Below, one piece after another: positions 1 through 11,124 of a stretch of 64,000 nt of DNA. Position 1 is the first letter of the stretch; every line of letters starts with the position of its first letter. Under the pieces are notes generated by a model that saw only the letters and a program-made list of their open reading frames with translations, searched no databases and was not told the DNA's origin. Source of the DNA: Silene latifolia. Taxonomy: Eukaryota > Streptophyta > Magnoliopsida > Caryophyllales > Caryophyllaceae. The translations under genes were made by a program, and so were the position numbers. Location of the stretch: contig NC_133534.1 of assembly GCF_048544455.1 (NCBI RefSeq), positions 90,053,637 through 90,117,636 on the forward strand, given 5' to 3'.

Positions 1-2050
1 AACACTCACACTAGCCCCTAGATCACTTAAGGCTTTGTTGATCGTGGTGTCGCCAATGGTACACGGTATTGAGAAGCTTCCCGGATCCTTGAGTTTTGGA
101 GGTGAACTCCCTTGAAGTATTGCACTACTCACCTTAGTGAAGGCGATAGTCTCAAGTTTCCGGATTGACTTCTTCTTTGTGAGGATGTCTTTCATGTATT
201 TCGCATAGGCCGGCACGTTATTGATTAATTCCGTGAAAGGAATTGAGACTTCCAAATTCTTCACAATTTCCATAAATTTTCCAAGTTGGTCATCAAATTT
301 GGGCTTGGCTTGACGACTTGGAAAAGGAAGTCTAATCACAATGGGCCCCTTCTCCTTGACCTTGTCTTCATTTTTCTTTGATATTTCTTCTTTTGATGGT
401 TCTCCATCCTTGGAGTTTTGCACAATTTCTTCCTTGTCACTAGCTTCCACAACTTTATCCTCAACTTGCTTCTTCGGTGCTTCATACCTTGTACCACTTC
501 TCAAGTGAATGGCACTAACCATTTCATGTCTTGGGGGATTACTTTGAGGTGGTAATTGCCCCTTTTGTCTTTGTGAGCTTGAAGATGCTAGTTGAGTCAA
601 TTGGGTTTCCAACATTTTGGTGTGAGCTAGGATGTTGTTGATGGTGGTTTCCTTTGCTTGACTATCCTTTTGCATTTGAGTGAAAAACTCTTGTTGATTC
701 TTTTGCATTTGAAGGACCACTTTTTGAACATCAAAACCTTGGTCATTTTGTTGATTGTATGGAGATTGATTTTGGTAACCTTGGTTTTGGTTGTAAAAGA
801 GTCTTTGATTTTGGTTTCTCATGGGAGGTGGGGTGTATGTTGTTTGAGGGTTTTGAACATTTTGGCTTTTGTATGAGAGATTTGGATGGAATTTGGTGTT
901 TTCATTGTAATAGTTGTAATAAGGGGTACCACTCTTATATGCTTTGAAAGCATTCACTTGTTCATTTGTTCCCCTACATTCACTTGGGTCATGTCCCAAA
1001 GTTCCACAATTTTCACATATCCCACTTGGGATTGATGAAGATGCCGTCATGGCATTAACATGATGCTTTGGTGATTTTGAGGCTTCTTCAAGTCTAGCCA
1101 TAGCCTTTTCAAACTTCAAATTTATGGTATTAATGTGAGCACTAAGTTGAGCACCCAATTGAGTAACGGAGTCCACTTCATGCTTTCCTCCTCTAGTAGC
1201 CTTGCGAGGTCTACTAAATTGTGAGTTATGGACCGCCACTTCCTCAATTTTGTTCCAAGTTTGATTGTCATCAACTTCGATGAACATTCCATTTGATCTC
1301 ATGTTGAGAATGTTTCTTGAATCTTCATATAGACCGTTCCAAAATTGTTGTACCAAGAACCACTCGCTAAGTCCATGGTGAGGACATGAGCGACAAATTC
1401 CTTTGAACCGCTCCCAAGCTTCATACAAAGATTCTTCATCCCTTTGCTTAAAACATGTAATTTGAGCTCTTAGCATGTTAGTCTTTTCCGGTGGGTAGAA
1501 CTTTTTGTAGAAAGCTAGAGCCAACTTTTTCCAAGAATCAATTCCGAGAGTGGCCTTATCAAGGCTCTTCAACCATTGTTTCGCGGTGCCAATTAGAGAA
1601 AAGGAAATAAGACCCATCGAATTTGGTCTTGAGTTACACCGGTTTGAGAAATCGCATCACAATAATCGCAAAAAGGCTCCATATGAGAGTGAGGGTCTTC
1701 ACTAGGCATCCCCCCAAATTGGCTTCTTTCGACTAATTGGATAAATGCGGATTTGGCAATGAAATTTCAGGTTAGATGTGGTGGTGTGGGATACCATTGG
1801 GTAGGTTCTCCTCGGTGGGTACGGAATGTGATGAAAACTTAGGCATTGTGGGTTGATTTTGTGTTGTATTTTGTGTTGGGTTCTCCTCACCTTCTCTTGC
1901 AAAAGGGTTGATGAACTCAATATTTGGTTGAATGTCTACAACCTCACCAATACCTCTCAAAGTTCTCCTAGCAAGTCTTCTATTGGTTGTCAAAGTTCTT
2001 TTAATTTCACGATCAAAGGGTAACAAGTCACCTTGTGACTTTCTAGACAT
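1..2050 (-). pseudogene. Athila-like gag-protease, partial and frameshifted
   Basis: Capsid/nucleocapsid precursor followed by the start of the aspartic protease. The probable start is the Met at 2050 (MSRKSQGD), 119 bases from the primer-binding site. The core has the plant gag signature QWLKSL near 1560, then a CCHC zinc knuckle at about 975-1017 reading CENCGTLGHDPSEC (C-X2-C-X4-H-X4-C). A Q/N-rich stretch and a charged K/E-rich linker follow. At the left edge the protease sequence IGDTTINKALSDLGASVSV reaches the active-site region, with DLGAS in place of D-S/T-G, usual for Athila. The reading frame is broken near 1600-1620 and again near 1772. From about 1600 to base 1 I noticed no stop in the part I translated. 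Coding continues off the window. Confidence 0.8.
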
Positions 2051-2168
2051 GCAAAATATCAAACAACTTGAAAACAATTAGAACAAACCTTGAGGAGTCT
2101 TACTTCCTCAAGGCAAAGAAAGACACAACTAACAATAATATAAGAAAATCTACATCAAGTTAACATCG

Positions 2169-2186
2169 TCCCCGGCAACGGCGCCA
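2169..2186 (-). other. Primer-binding site (Athila type, tRNA-Asp-like)
   Basis: The reverse complement reads TGGCGCCGTTGCCGGGGA, the primer-binding site usual for Athila elements. It sits 4 bases inside the LTR boundary at 2191. This fixes the element orientation (minus) and identifies the neighbouring LTR as the 5' one. Confidence 0.88.
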
Positions 2187-3177
2187 TTTTTGGTCGGAGT
2201 AAATCTTTTCAGTAACTTGTCGTTAGGAGCACCTAGACCAAAACACAATTTATAGCTTCACAAACAACTCTACAATTAGTAAAGAGGCAAGTAAGGTCGG
2301 ATCCCAAGGGACGGGAATTGAAATGAGATTTCTATTGCAACTAGTGGTGTCTTAGGGGTGTCACAATTTAGGTTGATGTAGAAGGTCACTAAACTAAATA
2401 GTAATGAAAGTAAACAAGCAAGATGAATTGAAAAGGGTTGTAAACAATTGATAAAAAGCACTAGGGTATCATGGGGTCATAGGGGATTCATGGGAATTGA
2501 TCATACAAACATGTTCTCAAATTATAAGCAAGCAATTATTGTTGTGATGGATTGAGTTGGGTTATATCTTACAATCCTAGAAAAGTTTGGGTTCCGGAGC
2601 CGAATCGATTAGATTGTACAACACCTACAAGTCGGCTTAGTCTTCCCTACTCAACAAGATGCATGGTCTAATGAGACTCGAGTTGGTTTATGTCTTACAA
2701 GTCTCATTGAAAAGATAGGTGATGGGTAAAAAATGCAAGGATTCATATGCTCGCATTTCATCAAACATAACATGTGCATGAGTTGAGATCATAACAAGCA
2801 AGCTAATAAACCATGAAAGCATATTAATTTAAGCATGAATCATTCCCCATGTTGGTTTCCCCTAATTACCCATTAACCCTAGCTATGGAACTACTCACTC
2901 ATTATCATGTTGAACATGCTAGCAAGGTTCTCAATCATACCAACAAATTGAAACATGATGAACAAATAAAAGTAATTAGCAAAAATTAAAAAGGGATTAA
3001 GAGAATTATACCTATTAATGATTCCAATAATAAAGCAAAGAATAAAAGAAGTACTTGATGCTTGATTGAGAGGTTGTCAATCTCCCAATAATAACCCAAA
3101 TAATCTTCAATTACCCAAAATAAAGGATGAACAAAAGAGAGATTAAGGAAATAAAACTTGTATTAAAACTTGATTAA

Positions 3178-4257
3178 CTAGTATGGGTGCCCGGCTTCGC
3201 CCGGGCTACCTCTATTTAGTATTAAAATATATTTTCAGTTAACTAAAACTACTTTACAATGAAATAAATAATGAGACAAATTCACTACCCACGCCATTAC
3301 TATTTTACTAAAATCGATTGCTTAGCTAATTTTTCATACATACTTACTTTTGTTCTTAGAATTATTAATTTTATTACATTTGTTATTATTATTACTTTTA
3401 CTTTCACTACTCCCGGCGTAATTATTGTTACTTTCAGTACTTGTACATTAATATTGATAATTTCACTACTCCCGTTGTTACTTCCACTACTCTCGCTCGC
3501 TGCTAATATTGTTATTTTGACTATTCAAATGAGTGATTACTATCATATTACTATATCCAATGTTACTACAGTTTTTTTCACTATTAACAAAGTTATTTTT
3601 ACTCTCTAAATATCAGATGAGTGATTACTATACCCAAGGTTACTTTTATTACTCTCAGTACTCGAAATAAATATATTAAATATATGCATTAAATTAATTA
3701 AGTCAAAATAATTATGGAATATATTTTTTGGAAATCTAGCTTGATTTATCTACTTTCTAATAATTTCCAAAATATAATATACTTAAATTATATTTGTTTA
3801 TGTTAAAACATCTTTATAATTAATAACATAAGTAAGGCATGTTTATATCTTTATTTTAAGGAAAATCAATTAATAATTATTTTACTAATTAAATTAAAAA
3901 TCTAATGAATTATAGAATATTATATTTTTTTGGAAATCTGAATTGATTTACTTACCTATTAATAGTTTCCAAAATCTAACATATACTTATATTATATTTG
4001 TGTATGTTAAATAATTAACATCTTTATACTAATTAACACCGTAAGTGGGACCTGTTATTTTAAGGAAACTCGCCATATTCTAGTTTTATCTAAATTAATA
4101 TTTTTAACCAAAACTATATAATATTTACATTGAAGTCCCTTGTTCAGGTCCATCACACGGTGCTATCGATTTAAAACTATATAGTATAATTAATATGTAT
4201 AAATTTCTTTGATTACATTGAAGTCCCTTGGTTTCTGGAATTAATATATAGTATTGA
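3178..4257 (-). mobile_element. Non-autonomous Helitron, about 1.08 kb
   Basis: This segment is absent from the sister LTR at 16752-18529, which runs straight through the corresponding site. Read on the minus strand it begins TCAATACTATATATTAATTC and ends with a GC-rich hairpin GCCCGGGCGAAGCCGGGC followed by ACCCATACTAG. That is the TC start, near-terminal hairpin and CTAG end of plant Helitrons. The flanks are A on the left and T on the right, fitting A|T insertion without a TSD. The interior is AT-rich with no Rep or helicase coding, so the element would have needed an autonomous partner. A frame of about 110 codons near 3271-3609 is low-complexity and not credible as a gene. Confidence 0.8.
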
Positions 4258-4350
4258 TTGTTGATTACAATATTAAAGAGAGATTTGATTGATATTAACT
4301 ATACTAGAGATTGCTAAGAAGAACATGCTCTTCTAATTAGACTAATGGGG

Positions 4351-4359
4351 TATTTATAG
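4351..4359 (-). promoter_or_regulatory. Putative TATA box of the Athila LTR
   Basis: The minus strand reads CCACTATAAATACCCC here, and the same sequence recurs in the solo LTR at about 17842-17850. It lies in the upstream part of the LTR relative to the element's transcription, as expected for the U3/R promoter. Confidence 0.5.
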
Positions 4360-5009
4360 TGGGGATTAGGTGTAGGAATTAGGGTTAACTAAGGGCTTAA
4401 ATGACGATTAAGTCCCTACTTAGGGAAACGCCGGTATTTTTGGAAGTATGGGCATCTTTCTTTGAAGCTTGAAGGAACGAAATTGTGCTGCCTTGGAATC
4501 CGTGCGTCTTAGGCACGGGACGGCCGGATTCGTGAGTTGCTGCCCGGGCGTCTGTGGGAGAAGACGGGCGTCTTCTGGAGTTGCTGCCCGGGCGTCTTGG
4601 AGTGAAGACGCTCGAATTTTGGAGGTGGAGGACGGGCTTCTTCAGGACAATCCGCACGGATTGCTGGTCAGTCACATTTCTTCTTCTTTTCTTCCCTTTT
4701 CTTCATAAAATCCTTAGGGATTTCCTCGGGGATGCAATGATCTTTCCTCATTATTGCCCATCTACTAAAGTATGTACAAAGGCCTTCTAATATGGTCTCT
4801 CCTTGATGCTTGGTCATTGAATTCAATCAATTTAGTCTCGTTTTGCCATGAAAATGCAAGGTTTGCACTCCTTTCCTACCAAGGACACAAAACCTCAAAG
4901 AAAATGCAAAACAAAGAACTAAAGACAATAAATGACCCAAATATGCACTAAAAAGCATGGGAACAAGGCTAATTCGGGGACTAAATATGCTCTAATTATG
5001 GTCACATCA

Positions 5010-6746
5010 TCGGGGTCACCTTGGAGGACTACGGCATGATCTCGGGTCTGTCGTGTGGAGAGGAGCCGGTGGTGTGGCCGTTGACGGCCATGAGAGTTGA
5101 CTCGGCTGAGGCGAGCAGTCTGATCGGCTGGAACCTAGGTACGAGTGCGGCCCACCTCCTTGCACTGCTAAGCAGCGGGCTCGCTTGTGGCTATTGTGGT
5201 TCTTGTCTTTGATTTACCTTGGAGACAAGTAGAAGAGGCTGTCAACGAAGCTTATTCAGTTTCTTGCTGACTTGGGTAGCCTAGGTCATTGGGACCTGGT
5301 TAGTCCTAGCTTTGCGGTCCTCCCACGTTACACAAGGGCCATGGTTCACCCGGAGTTGATGGAGAAGGGGACTTCTCCTGCCACTGTTGGTCCTTGACTC
5401 CTCTTGGAGGTATGAACCTTTCTTGCAACTATGAAAGATCATTTTGTCATTATTCTTCTCTCTTTTTTGAAAACATGAAAGATCATTTTTATAGAGAATG
5501 AGCTGTAATCACCATTATTTGTCTCCAGGCGTGGGTATACTCATACTTTCCCAGTTTAGCACCCGAGATGGCGGAGGACGTACCAAGAGAGTACCCCGTC
5601 GTTAGGGACTGGATCGTGTGCCGTCGGAAGAATCAGCGGTCTTCCTACGACGTTTGCCGGAGGGGCGTGAACGCCCTGAGCTTAAACAACGTAAGTATCT
5701 TTGATTTTCATTTCATCTCTTTTCATTGCCTAGAGACGATCGTAGGAATGACCCCCTCATTCTCTCCCTTAGTGGGTGCCCTGGCCTTGGGAGAGCTACA
5801 CCGGAGCTCCTGTTTTCTTGGCTGAGGTTCTCCGTCCTCGGAGTCCAAGGCGGTTGCTGTTGACGACGCCCATGGGGCCTGTGTGGTACTTGGCTGAGCG
5901 TTTGGCTCGGCAGTGCTCCCATGACACTTTTACGGTTCCCATCGATCCTCCACAGACGATGTTTAGGGAGCGTTCGGGGGCTGAGAGGATGACAGACCTG
6001 GCTTGTGTGAGTGGTGACGCTCTCCTCCTTCTTGGCGAGGAGTACGCTGAGTTTGTTCGTCAGCGGTTGGCGTACTGGTGATCATGGTAAGCATACTTAC
6101 TGCTTATTTGTCATTGATAAAACTGATAAATGATGAATGATCACCAAAATAATGAATCATTTGAGCTTTACAGGAGATCGAGGCGGCGGGCGTCGAGCCC
6201 CCAGCTTTTGTGGAGACACTAGAGTACACCGACTTGACGGACATGACGACGATCTCGAAGATCCGTGACTTTAGTGAGGCGGTGACCGATGCTGGCTTGG
6301 ACGAGTGGCAGCACATTGTAAAGAGGATAAGCCCCCAGCTTTGGTTGTCTTTGTACTTTTATGCCTTATTACATATGAATGCATTTGCTTGACCCTTCTC
6401 TATATTTGAATTAAGTTGGCCTCGTCCAAGCACGTGGAGCTGTGAAGGATGGCCAACCCGCTGCGAGCTACAGTCATCGAGGCCCTTGCAGGTGGCTCCG
6501 GGAGGCAGGTATGAACCTTCCATTCCCGTTTCTTATTTCTTATTCTTACTACTTCCAACCTTGTGAAGGTAAGTAAAGTGAAATGTTGCTCCATGTTCTT
6601 CTGTGTAGAGGGAGCATAGCTTGGAGCGTGAGCTAGCATAGTCCCAGGAGGAGACGGCCCGCTTGTTGTGAGAGCTCGAGGTTAGAGACGCTGAGATTTC
6701 TGCTCTTGAGGTGACAGTAGCTGAGCTGAGGGGTCGCCAGGACTAG
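5010..6746 (+). pseudogene. Plant mobile domain (PMD/MAIN-like) multi-exon pseudogene
   Basis: Relic of a PMD protein. The domain occurs in host MAIN/MAIL proteins and in many transposon-associated copies; its biochemical role is not settled. Exon 1 (to 5409) reads LEDYGMISGLSCGEEPV, matching the TL-ED-x-x-x-x-GL-x2-G-x-PV motif. Later exons, each bounded by GT...AG, are 5529-5690 (starts AWVYSYFPSLAP, the conserved W-x-Y-E/S-YFP motif), 5773-6086 (PMGPVWYLAERLARQ), 6174 to about 6317, about 6416-6508, and 6609-6746 (an E/R-rich probable coiled coil). Introns are about 80-120 bp. The copy is dead: exon 1 and the last exon contain stops at sites where CAG or CGA would fit, and exon 1 is cut at its 5' end by the Athila insertion. 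The neighbouring plus-strand accessory gene and Tat pol suggest it travelled with an element, but that is inference. Confidence 0.7.
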
Positions 6747-7400
6747 TTAGCTGGCTGTTTGTTGTACATTTGTAAATTTTCTTTTGATGTCATCTTGGCT
6801 TAGGCAGGAGCCCGTATTTTGATGTACACTTTTCTTTTTGGTTGTATATATGATGGCCTGTGTGCCTTTGCTGCTGGGTCTTTACTGTATCTGCAGGTTA
6901 GCTTAGAAAACAGGTTTGAGATGTGATGGTTTACGCCGTCATGCTGCCGAAATTTACTTAGAAAATCACATAGCGAAGCATATAATAAAATGAATTAACT
7001 TAAATAATTGGCCTAAACAAGCGCGAAAATGAAAAAAAAAGAGTGCCCGAAAATGGACAAAAATGAAAAAAAGTGGTCGAATATGGACAAAAATGACGCG
7101 ACCGGACGATAGGGAGGGCTACCCCCTAAAAAAAGAATTTAAAAGAAATATCTAAGTGTATTAGAAATATTTTGAAAAGAGGGAGTTAAATGATTCCCCA
7201 AAAAGAAAAAAGAAAATAAAAATGAGTAAGTGTACGTATATGGCGAAAATGTTGATGTTGCCTCGAAAAGTGAACCCGTAGCGATTAGAAAACACAAATT
7301 TGGCAATTACACGGAATTACCGAGTTAAATCCTTATAGGAATAGGAAATTTTAACTAAAACGGAATTAGGAAAAATCCACGGTCGTCAAACGAGGAAAAT
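6747..7400. other. Non-coding interval between the two accessory genes
   Basis: 3' flank of the PMD relic (6747-6950), then an A-rich stretch with repeated AAAATG-type words (about 7020-7110) and AT-rich DNA. I see no coding sequence, RNA gene or repeat boundary that I can define. Confidence 0.5.
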
Positions 7401-7479
7401 GACCTGGGGAAGAGGCGCAGCAGAAGCTGCGATCCTTCGAAGAGGCGCATCACCTGCTGCGTCATTTCCCCAGCTGGTC
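7401..7479. repeat. Imperfect inverted repeat upstream of the accessory-gene TATA box
   Basis: The left arm GACCTGGGGAAG...CGCAGCAG (7401-7422) pairs with the right arm CTGCTGCG...TTCCCCAGCTGGTC (7454-7479). The centre contains TTCGAA. It ends 33 bases before the TATA box at 7513, so it could be an upstream control element or a hairpin. The function is unknown. Confidence 0.55.
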
Positions 7480-7512
7480 CGTCTTCAGCTAAAATTAAGA
7501 AACAGCGAATAG

Positions 7513-7520
7513 TATAAATA
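7513..7520 (+). promoter_or_regulatory. TATA box of the plus-strand accessory gene
   Basis: TATAAATA lies 106 bases upstream of the ATG at 7619. Between them is a C/T-rich leader typical of plant 5' untranslated regions, and no ATG precedes the proposed start. This supports a dedicated promoter opposite in direction to the Tat pol genes. Confidence 0.6.
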
Positions 7521-7618
7521 GAGACGTCGGTTGAGCTTCTATTCTCACAATTCTTTCTTTCTCGACTCGTCTTATTACATAAAATCTCTTATAAATTTCT
7601 CAAAATTTCCAACAAAAC

Positions 7619-9191
7619 ATGGATGCCTTTGAAAATCGCATTAAGGAGTGGACGAATGAATTCAAAAAAGTGGAGAAACACTACATGGGTGCTTTCAATT
7701 TGGGATCAATCATATGTTTGAAGCTAGTGAAGGTTGTGAGGCCCTTTTTGGATGCTTGTCTTGAATATTGGGACCCGAATTTCCATGTTTTTGTCTTCCG
7801 GGAGGCGAAATTTGTCCTTTTCCTGAAGAAATTGATGCGGTTGGAGGATGGGACGCGGAAGGTGTTCCGGTTATACCTTCTAGCTCTTAAGGATATAAAA
7901 ACAAATTTAGGGACTTGCTTGGGTTGACCAAGGCTGAGGTATACCGTCTCGTTACCTCAAAAGGCGTCCGCATGTTTGAATTTGTTGAACGATTTATAAA
8001 TAGGGAGGACCCTACTATTTATTATGTGGCAAGGCGCCGTGCTTATGGATTTTGCCTTATTTATTGCTATATCCTTCGAGGACACGTGGACCAAGAAATG
8101 AGGGGTGACCCTCGTTTTCTAGCCATAGTGGAGCAAATAGAACTGCTCAGCAGCCCAACATGCTTGATTCTAGTAGAGACCATCCTTGGCTTGGACAACT
8201 GGAAGGCGAACCGCGAGAATTTTTATCTTGGGAGTCCTATTAATTTACAGGTAAGAACCCATCTTTTGTCCTATTTCGCTGCTTTTATTATTTTCGTCCA
8301 TTTTTTATTTTTTAGTTTTGTTTTTTTTTTTTGTGGCCGAATTTGGGACTGACTCCCGTCTCCTTTTCTTTGTAGATTTGGCTGATGGAGAGACTGTGGT
8401 TGATCGAGCTCCCAGTTGATGTGGTAGGATATCGCTCCCGATCGATTGCGCTGAGAACGAGGCTGTACATGGTGGACTTCACTTGAGTATGCGATTATTG
8501 GGAAAATAAACTGAAGAGTGAAGGCGGGCCCTTGATCAGGTGGATAGTGCCATGGTGGAATCTTAGGTCACGGATTGAAGTATCATCCTTGGATCCGACT
8601 CGGACTATTCGCGTTCCCGGCTTGGAATTCATGGTCCATACCTTTTCGGAGAGATTAATGAGGCAGGTGGGCTTAAGAAAAGAAATCCCGAAGCTAGACA
8701 CTGTCCCTAAAACAGCCTTGGCACATACTACGGAGTCTTGTCGGGAGTGAGCTATTCGTTGGGCTTAAAGGAATATAAGGTTCATACCAGTTCCGGTTGG
8801 TCCATTATACGTATCTGATTCATATCTGCAATGGAGGAAAGCTAGCACCTCCAAGGAGCGTGAGAAGCTAAAGAAACATGAGCCTGTGGACTACAAAATC
8901 CATGAAGTGGCGAAGGAGAACCAAAGGTACTTGACTGAGGAGGAAGAAGAGGCCGGATATCGGGTTGCTCGTCCGTCGAAGAAACCAAAGAATGTTCCTG
9001 CCAAGAAGATGGTGGTGTATTGAAACGGAAATGCTAGACCGCACGAACGACCGTTGGTGATTAGGTCAGAAATAACGCAAGAGCGTCCCGCTCGTGGTCG
9101 ATACAAGAAATATGACAAGGGTGACAAAGGCAAGGGAAAATGGAAGAATAGCCTTAGTCATTTTATAATAGTACTATTTATTATTATTTGA
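7619..9191 (+). pseudogene. Accessory ORF with DUF7745-like domain, two exons, disrupted
   Basis: Resembles the extra protein (DUF7745-like in current annotation) found with Tat-clade elements; its biochemical function is unknown. Exon 1 (7619-8250) starts at ATG (MDAFENRIKEW) and contains RPFLDACLEYWDPNFHVF. It shifts frame near 7805, after which the expected frame reads PEEIDAVGGWDAEGVPV and then LLGLTKAEVY. Downstream come YGFCLIYCYILRGH and LVETILGLDNW. Exon 1 ends at CAG|GTAAGA; the intron is 8251-8375 and ends TGTAG. Exon 2 opens IWLMERLWLIELP, contains PWWNLRSRIEV, and has a charged K/E/R-rich C-terminus (8830-9150). In-frame stops occur near 8486, 8747, 8765 and 9021. It is antisense to the adjacent Tat pol, an arrangement reported for Retand/Grande-type elements. 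Confidence 0.65.
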
Positions 9192-9716
9192 GTTGTAATA
9201 AATGGCGGGTTTTTAGAATCCTAGCCTAACATTTAAAATTTCAGCATTTAAATTTATATGTATTTGGCATATTATTATTATTTATGGAACAATGAATAAA
9301 AGATTTATTAGATAAGAAACTTTCATAAATTTTCTTTATTTATTCTTGTCGAATTTCAAATGCAACATGCAAATGTCCATCTATTTACATCTTGAAATGA
9401 CTAGTTGTATCCTGTTAGGGATTGCCTACGTATTCATTAGAAAAAATGAAATCAAAACCTGTACGTAGTTCGAAAAAATATAAAAGAATAAATGTTCGAA
9501 GCAAGTGCTTGTAATGAACTTATAAAATAAGCATGTGCTTTAATTACTCCTAAGGAAGTACAATTTAATTTATTTGATGATATGAGGATGTCGAAATGTC
9601 AAAACGCAAGAGCGTGATATCATGAGCTTTTAGTGGGTCGGGGGCCGATTTTATTTCGTGTCGCATGAGCGGCACGTGGGTCACGCGAGGCGCGTTTTAT
9701 CCTATTTCTAAGGGTA
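9192..9716. other. Non-coding interval between convergent accessory gene and integrase
   Basis: AT-rich sequence separating the 3' ends of the plus-strand accessory gene and the minus-strand pol. It would supply both 3' untranslated regions. No coding sequence was recognised. Confidence 0.5.
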
Positions 9717-10704
9717 CTACCGTTTCAATTGGTCTAGGATGGTAGGGTTAGTAAACTCATTCCCGTCTAGGTCTGTGATCTTAACCGTACCCCCTGAAAG
9801 TATGGACTTGACCAAAAATGGTCCCGCCCAATTAGGCTTAAATTTTCCCCGTGGATCGACAGGTACGATAGGTCTGACTAACTTGAATACTAAATCTCCT
9901 TCCTTGATATTCCTGGGTTTGACCCGTTTATTAAAGGCTCGTTTGACATGTGCCTGATATGTCTGCACATTATACAGTGCGCGTAGCCTTCGTTCGTCCA
10001 AGAGGACGAGTTCGTCATACCTGTCCCTTCTCCAATCAGCTTCTGGAATTTGACTTTCGAGTAGAATGCGTAGAGATGGGATCTCTAGCTCCACTGGTTG
10101 TACAGCTTCCATGCCGTAAGTTAAATAGACAGGAGTAGCCCCAGTGGGCGTCCTAAATGACGGTGCGATATCCCCATAATGCAAAGGGTATTTTGCTAGG
10201 CCAATCGCGATAATTGTCGAACATTTTCTTGAGGATTGTGACTACATTCTTGTTAGCTGCTGGTCTGTATGGCGAGGAATGGTGATGCTTGATCTTATAT
10301 TTATCTAGCAATTGCGTAGCTTCGGCCTGAAAATATGATCTATTGTCACTGATGATTTCATGTGGGCAACCATATCGACAGATGAGGATGGTTTGTATGA
10401 ACTTTGCCACATGTTTGGATGTAAGGCTGGTATAAGATGCTGCTTCGACCCATTTAGTAAAATAATCTATGGCTACTAAAATGAAATAGTGACCTCCTGT
10501 CCCAGCTAGATTGATTTTCCCGATGATGTCTATTCGCCAAGCAGAAAATAGCCAAGGAGATGTCATGGTATACAGCATTGAGGGAGGAACATGTTGCACA
10601 TTCCCGAAGATCTGGTAGTTGTTACAATGCCTAACATATTTGATGCAGTCTGACTCCATTGTCATCCAATAATACCCTAGACATGTAATCTTCTTTGCCA
10701 TCAT
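9717..10704 (-). pseudogene. Tat integrase, two overlapping fragments
   Basis: Integrase inserts the cDNA into chromosomes. The first fragment (10704-10153) has the zinc-binding end with CNNYQIFGN (second Cys of the C-x2-C pair replaced by Tyr), then the DDE core: RIDIIGKI (first Asp), IISDNRSYF (second Asp) and AANKNVVTILKKMFDNYRDW. In the last stretch the conserved G-x-x-E is degraded: no Glu is visible at the third catalytic position. The second fragment (10184-9717) has RTPTGATPVYLTYGMEAV and a C-terminal region VKPRNIKEGDLVFKLV with GPFLVKSI, the GPY/F-type module. The frame changes near 10160. Probably inactive. Confidence 0.8.
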
Positions 10705-11124
10705 AGGTCAACTCATGTGAGGACCGCATTCTCCATCATGAACTTCTTTTATTACTATCTGTGCCTGTGAATGATCAAGGCAACGCAAGACAACACCAAG
10801 AGGTGTTGTTTTGTACAACTCTCCCTGTATGAGGAGGTATTGAGAGGCAAGTAGGCGTATGGCACGTTATCCCCTCATATGTATATCTGGTTGGTATGTA
10901 CCATTGAGCTTGAAATTGAGAATGGCCTGGAACCAAGGTTCCTCTGGGTTTTCTTCTTCATTTGTAAGGAAGTGTACATAGGCTGGTCTGATCACCGTTC
11001 GATGCACAAGGGCATTTCAACCATGTCGTCTGGCATATTAATCAAGGATACGAGTTTTACAAGAGCGTCCGCAAACTTGATCTATCCTAGCCTGATAGGG
11101 TGCTAGACTTTCACTTCGGATTTT

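Larger units (their letters stand above)
1..5009 (-). mobile_element. Athila-like Ty3/gypsy retrotransposon, 5' half
   Basis: Minus-strand LTR retrotransposon whose 5' LTR (2191-5009), primer-binding site and gag/protease lie in the window, while pol and the 3' LTR lie beyond the left edge. The assignment rests on the long LTR, the Asp-tRNA-type primer site and the protease motif LSDLGASVSV, all typical of the Athila clade. A Helitron is inserted in the LTR. The right flank begins TCGGG inside a plant-mobile-domain pseudogene, so the element interrupted that gene. The matching TSD would have to be sought left of the window. Confidence 0.85.
2191..5009 (-). repeat. Athila 5' LTR with nested Helitron
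   Basis: On the plus strand the repeat begins TGGTCGGAG and ends GGTCACATCA, giving TG...CA termini. Apart from the Helitron at 3178-4257 it is about 1739 bp and aligns along its length with the solo LTR at 16752-18529. Shared blocks include TGTCGTTAGGAGCACC near the left end and AAAAAGCATGGGAACAAGGC near the right end. On the minus strand a TATA box (CTATAAATA) lies at about 4351-4359. Confidence 0.9.

Noticed and set aside
3271..3609. 112-codon open frame on the plus strand
   Set aside because: Low-complexity T/I/L-rich translation inside the AT-rich interior of the Helitron, with no recognisable domain.
5010..6746. Treating the PMD region as a functional host gene
   Set aside because: Its 5' end is removed by the Athila LTR and it carries in-frame stops in at least two exons.
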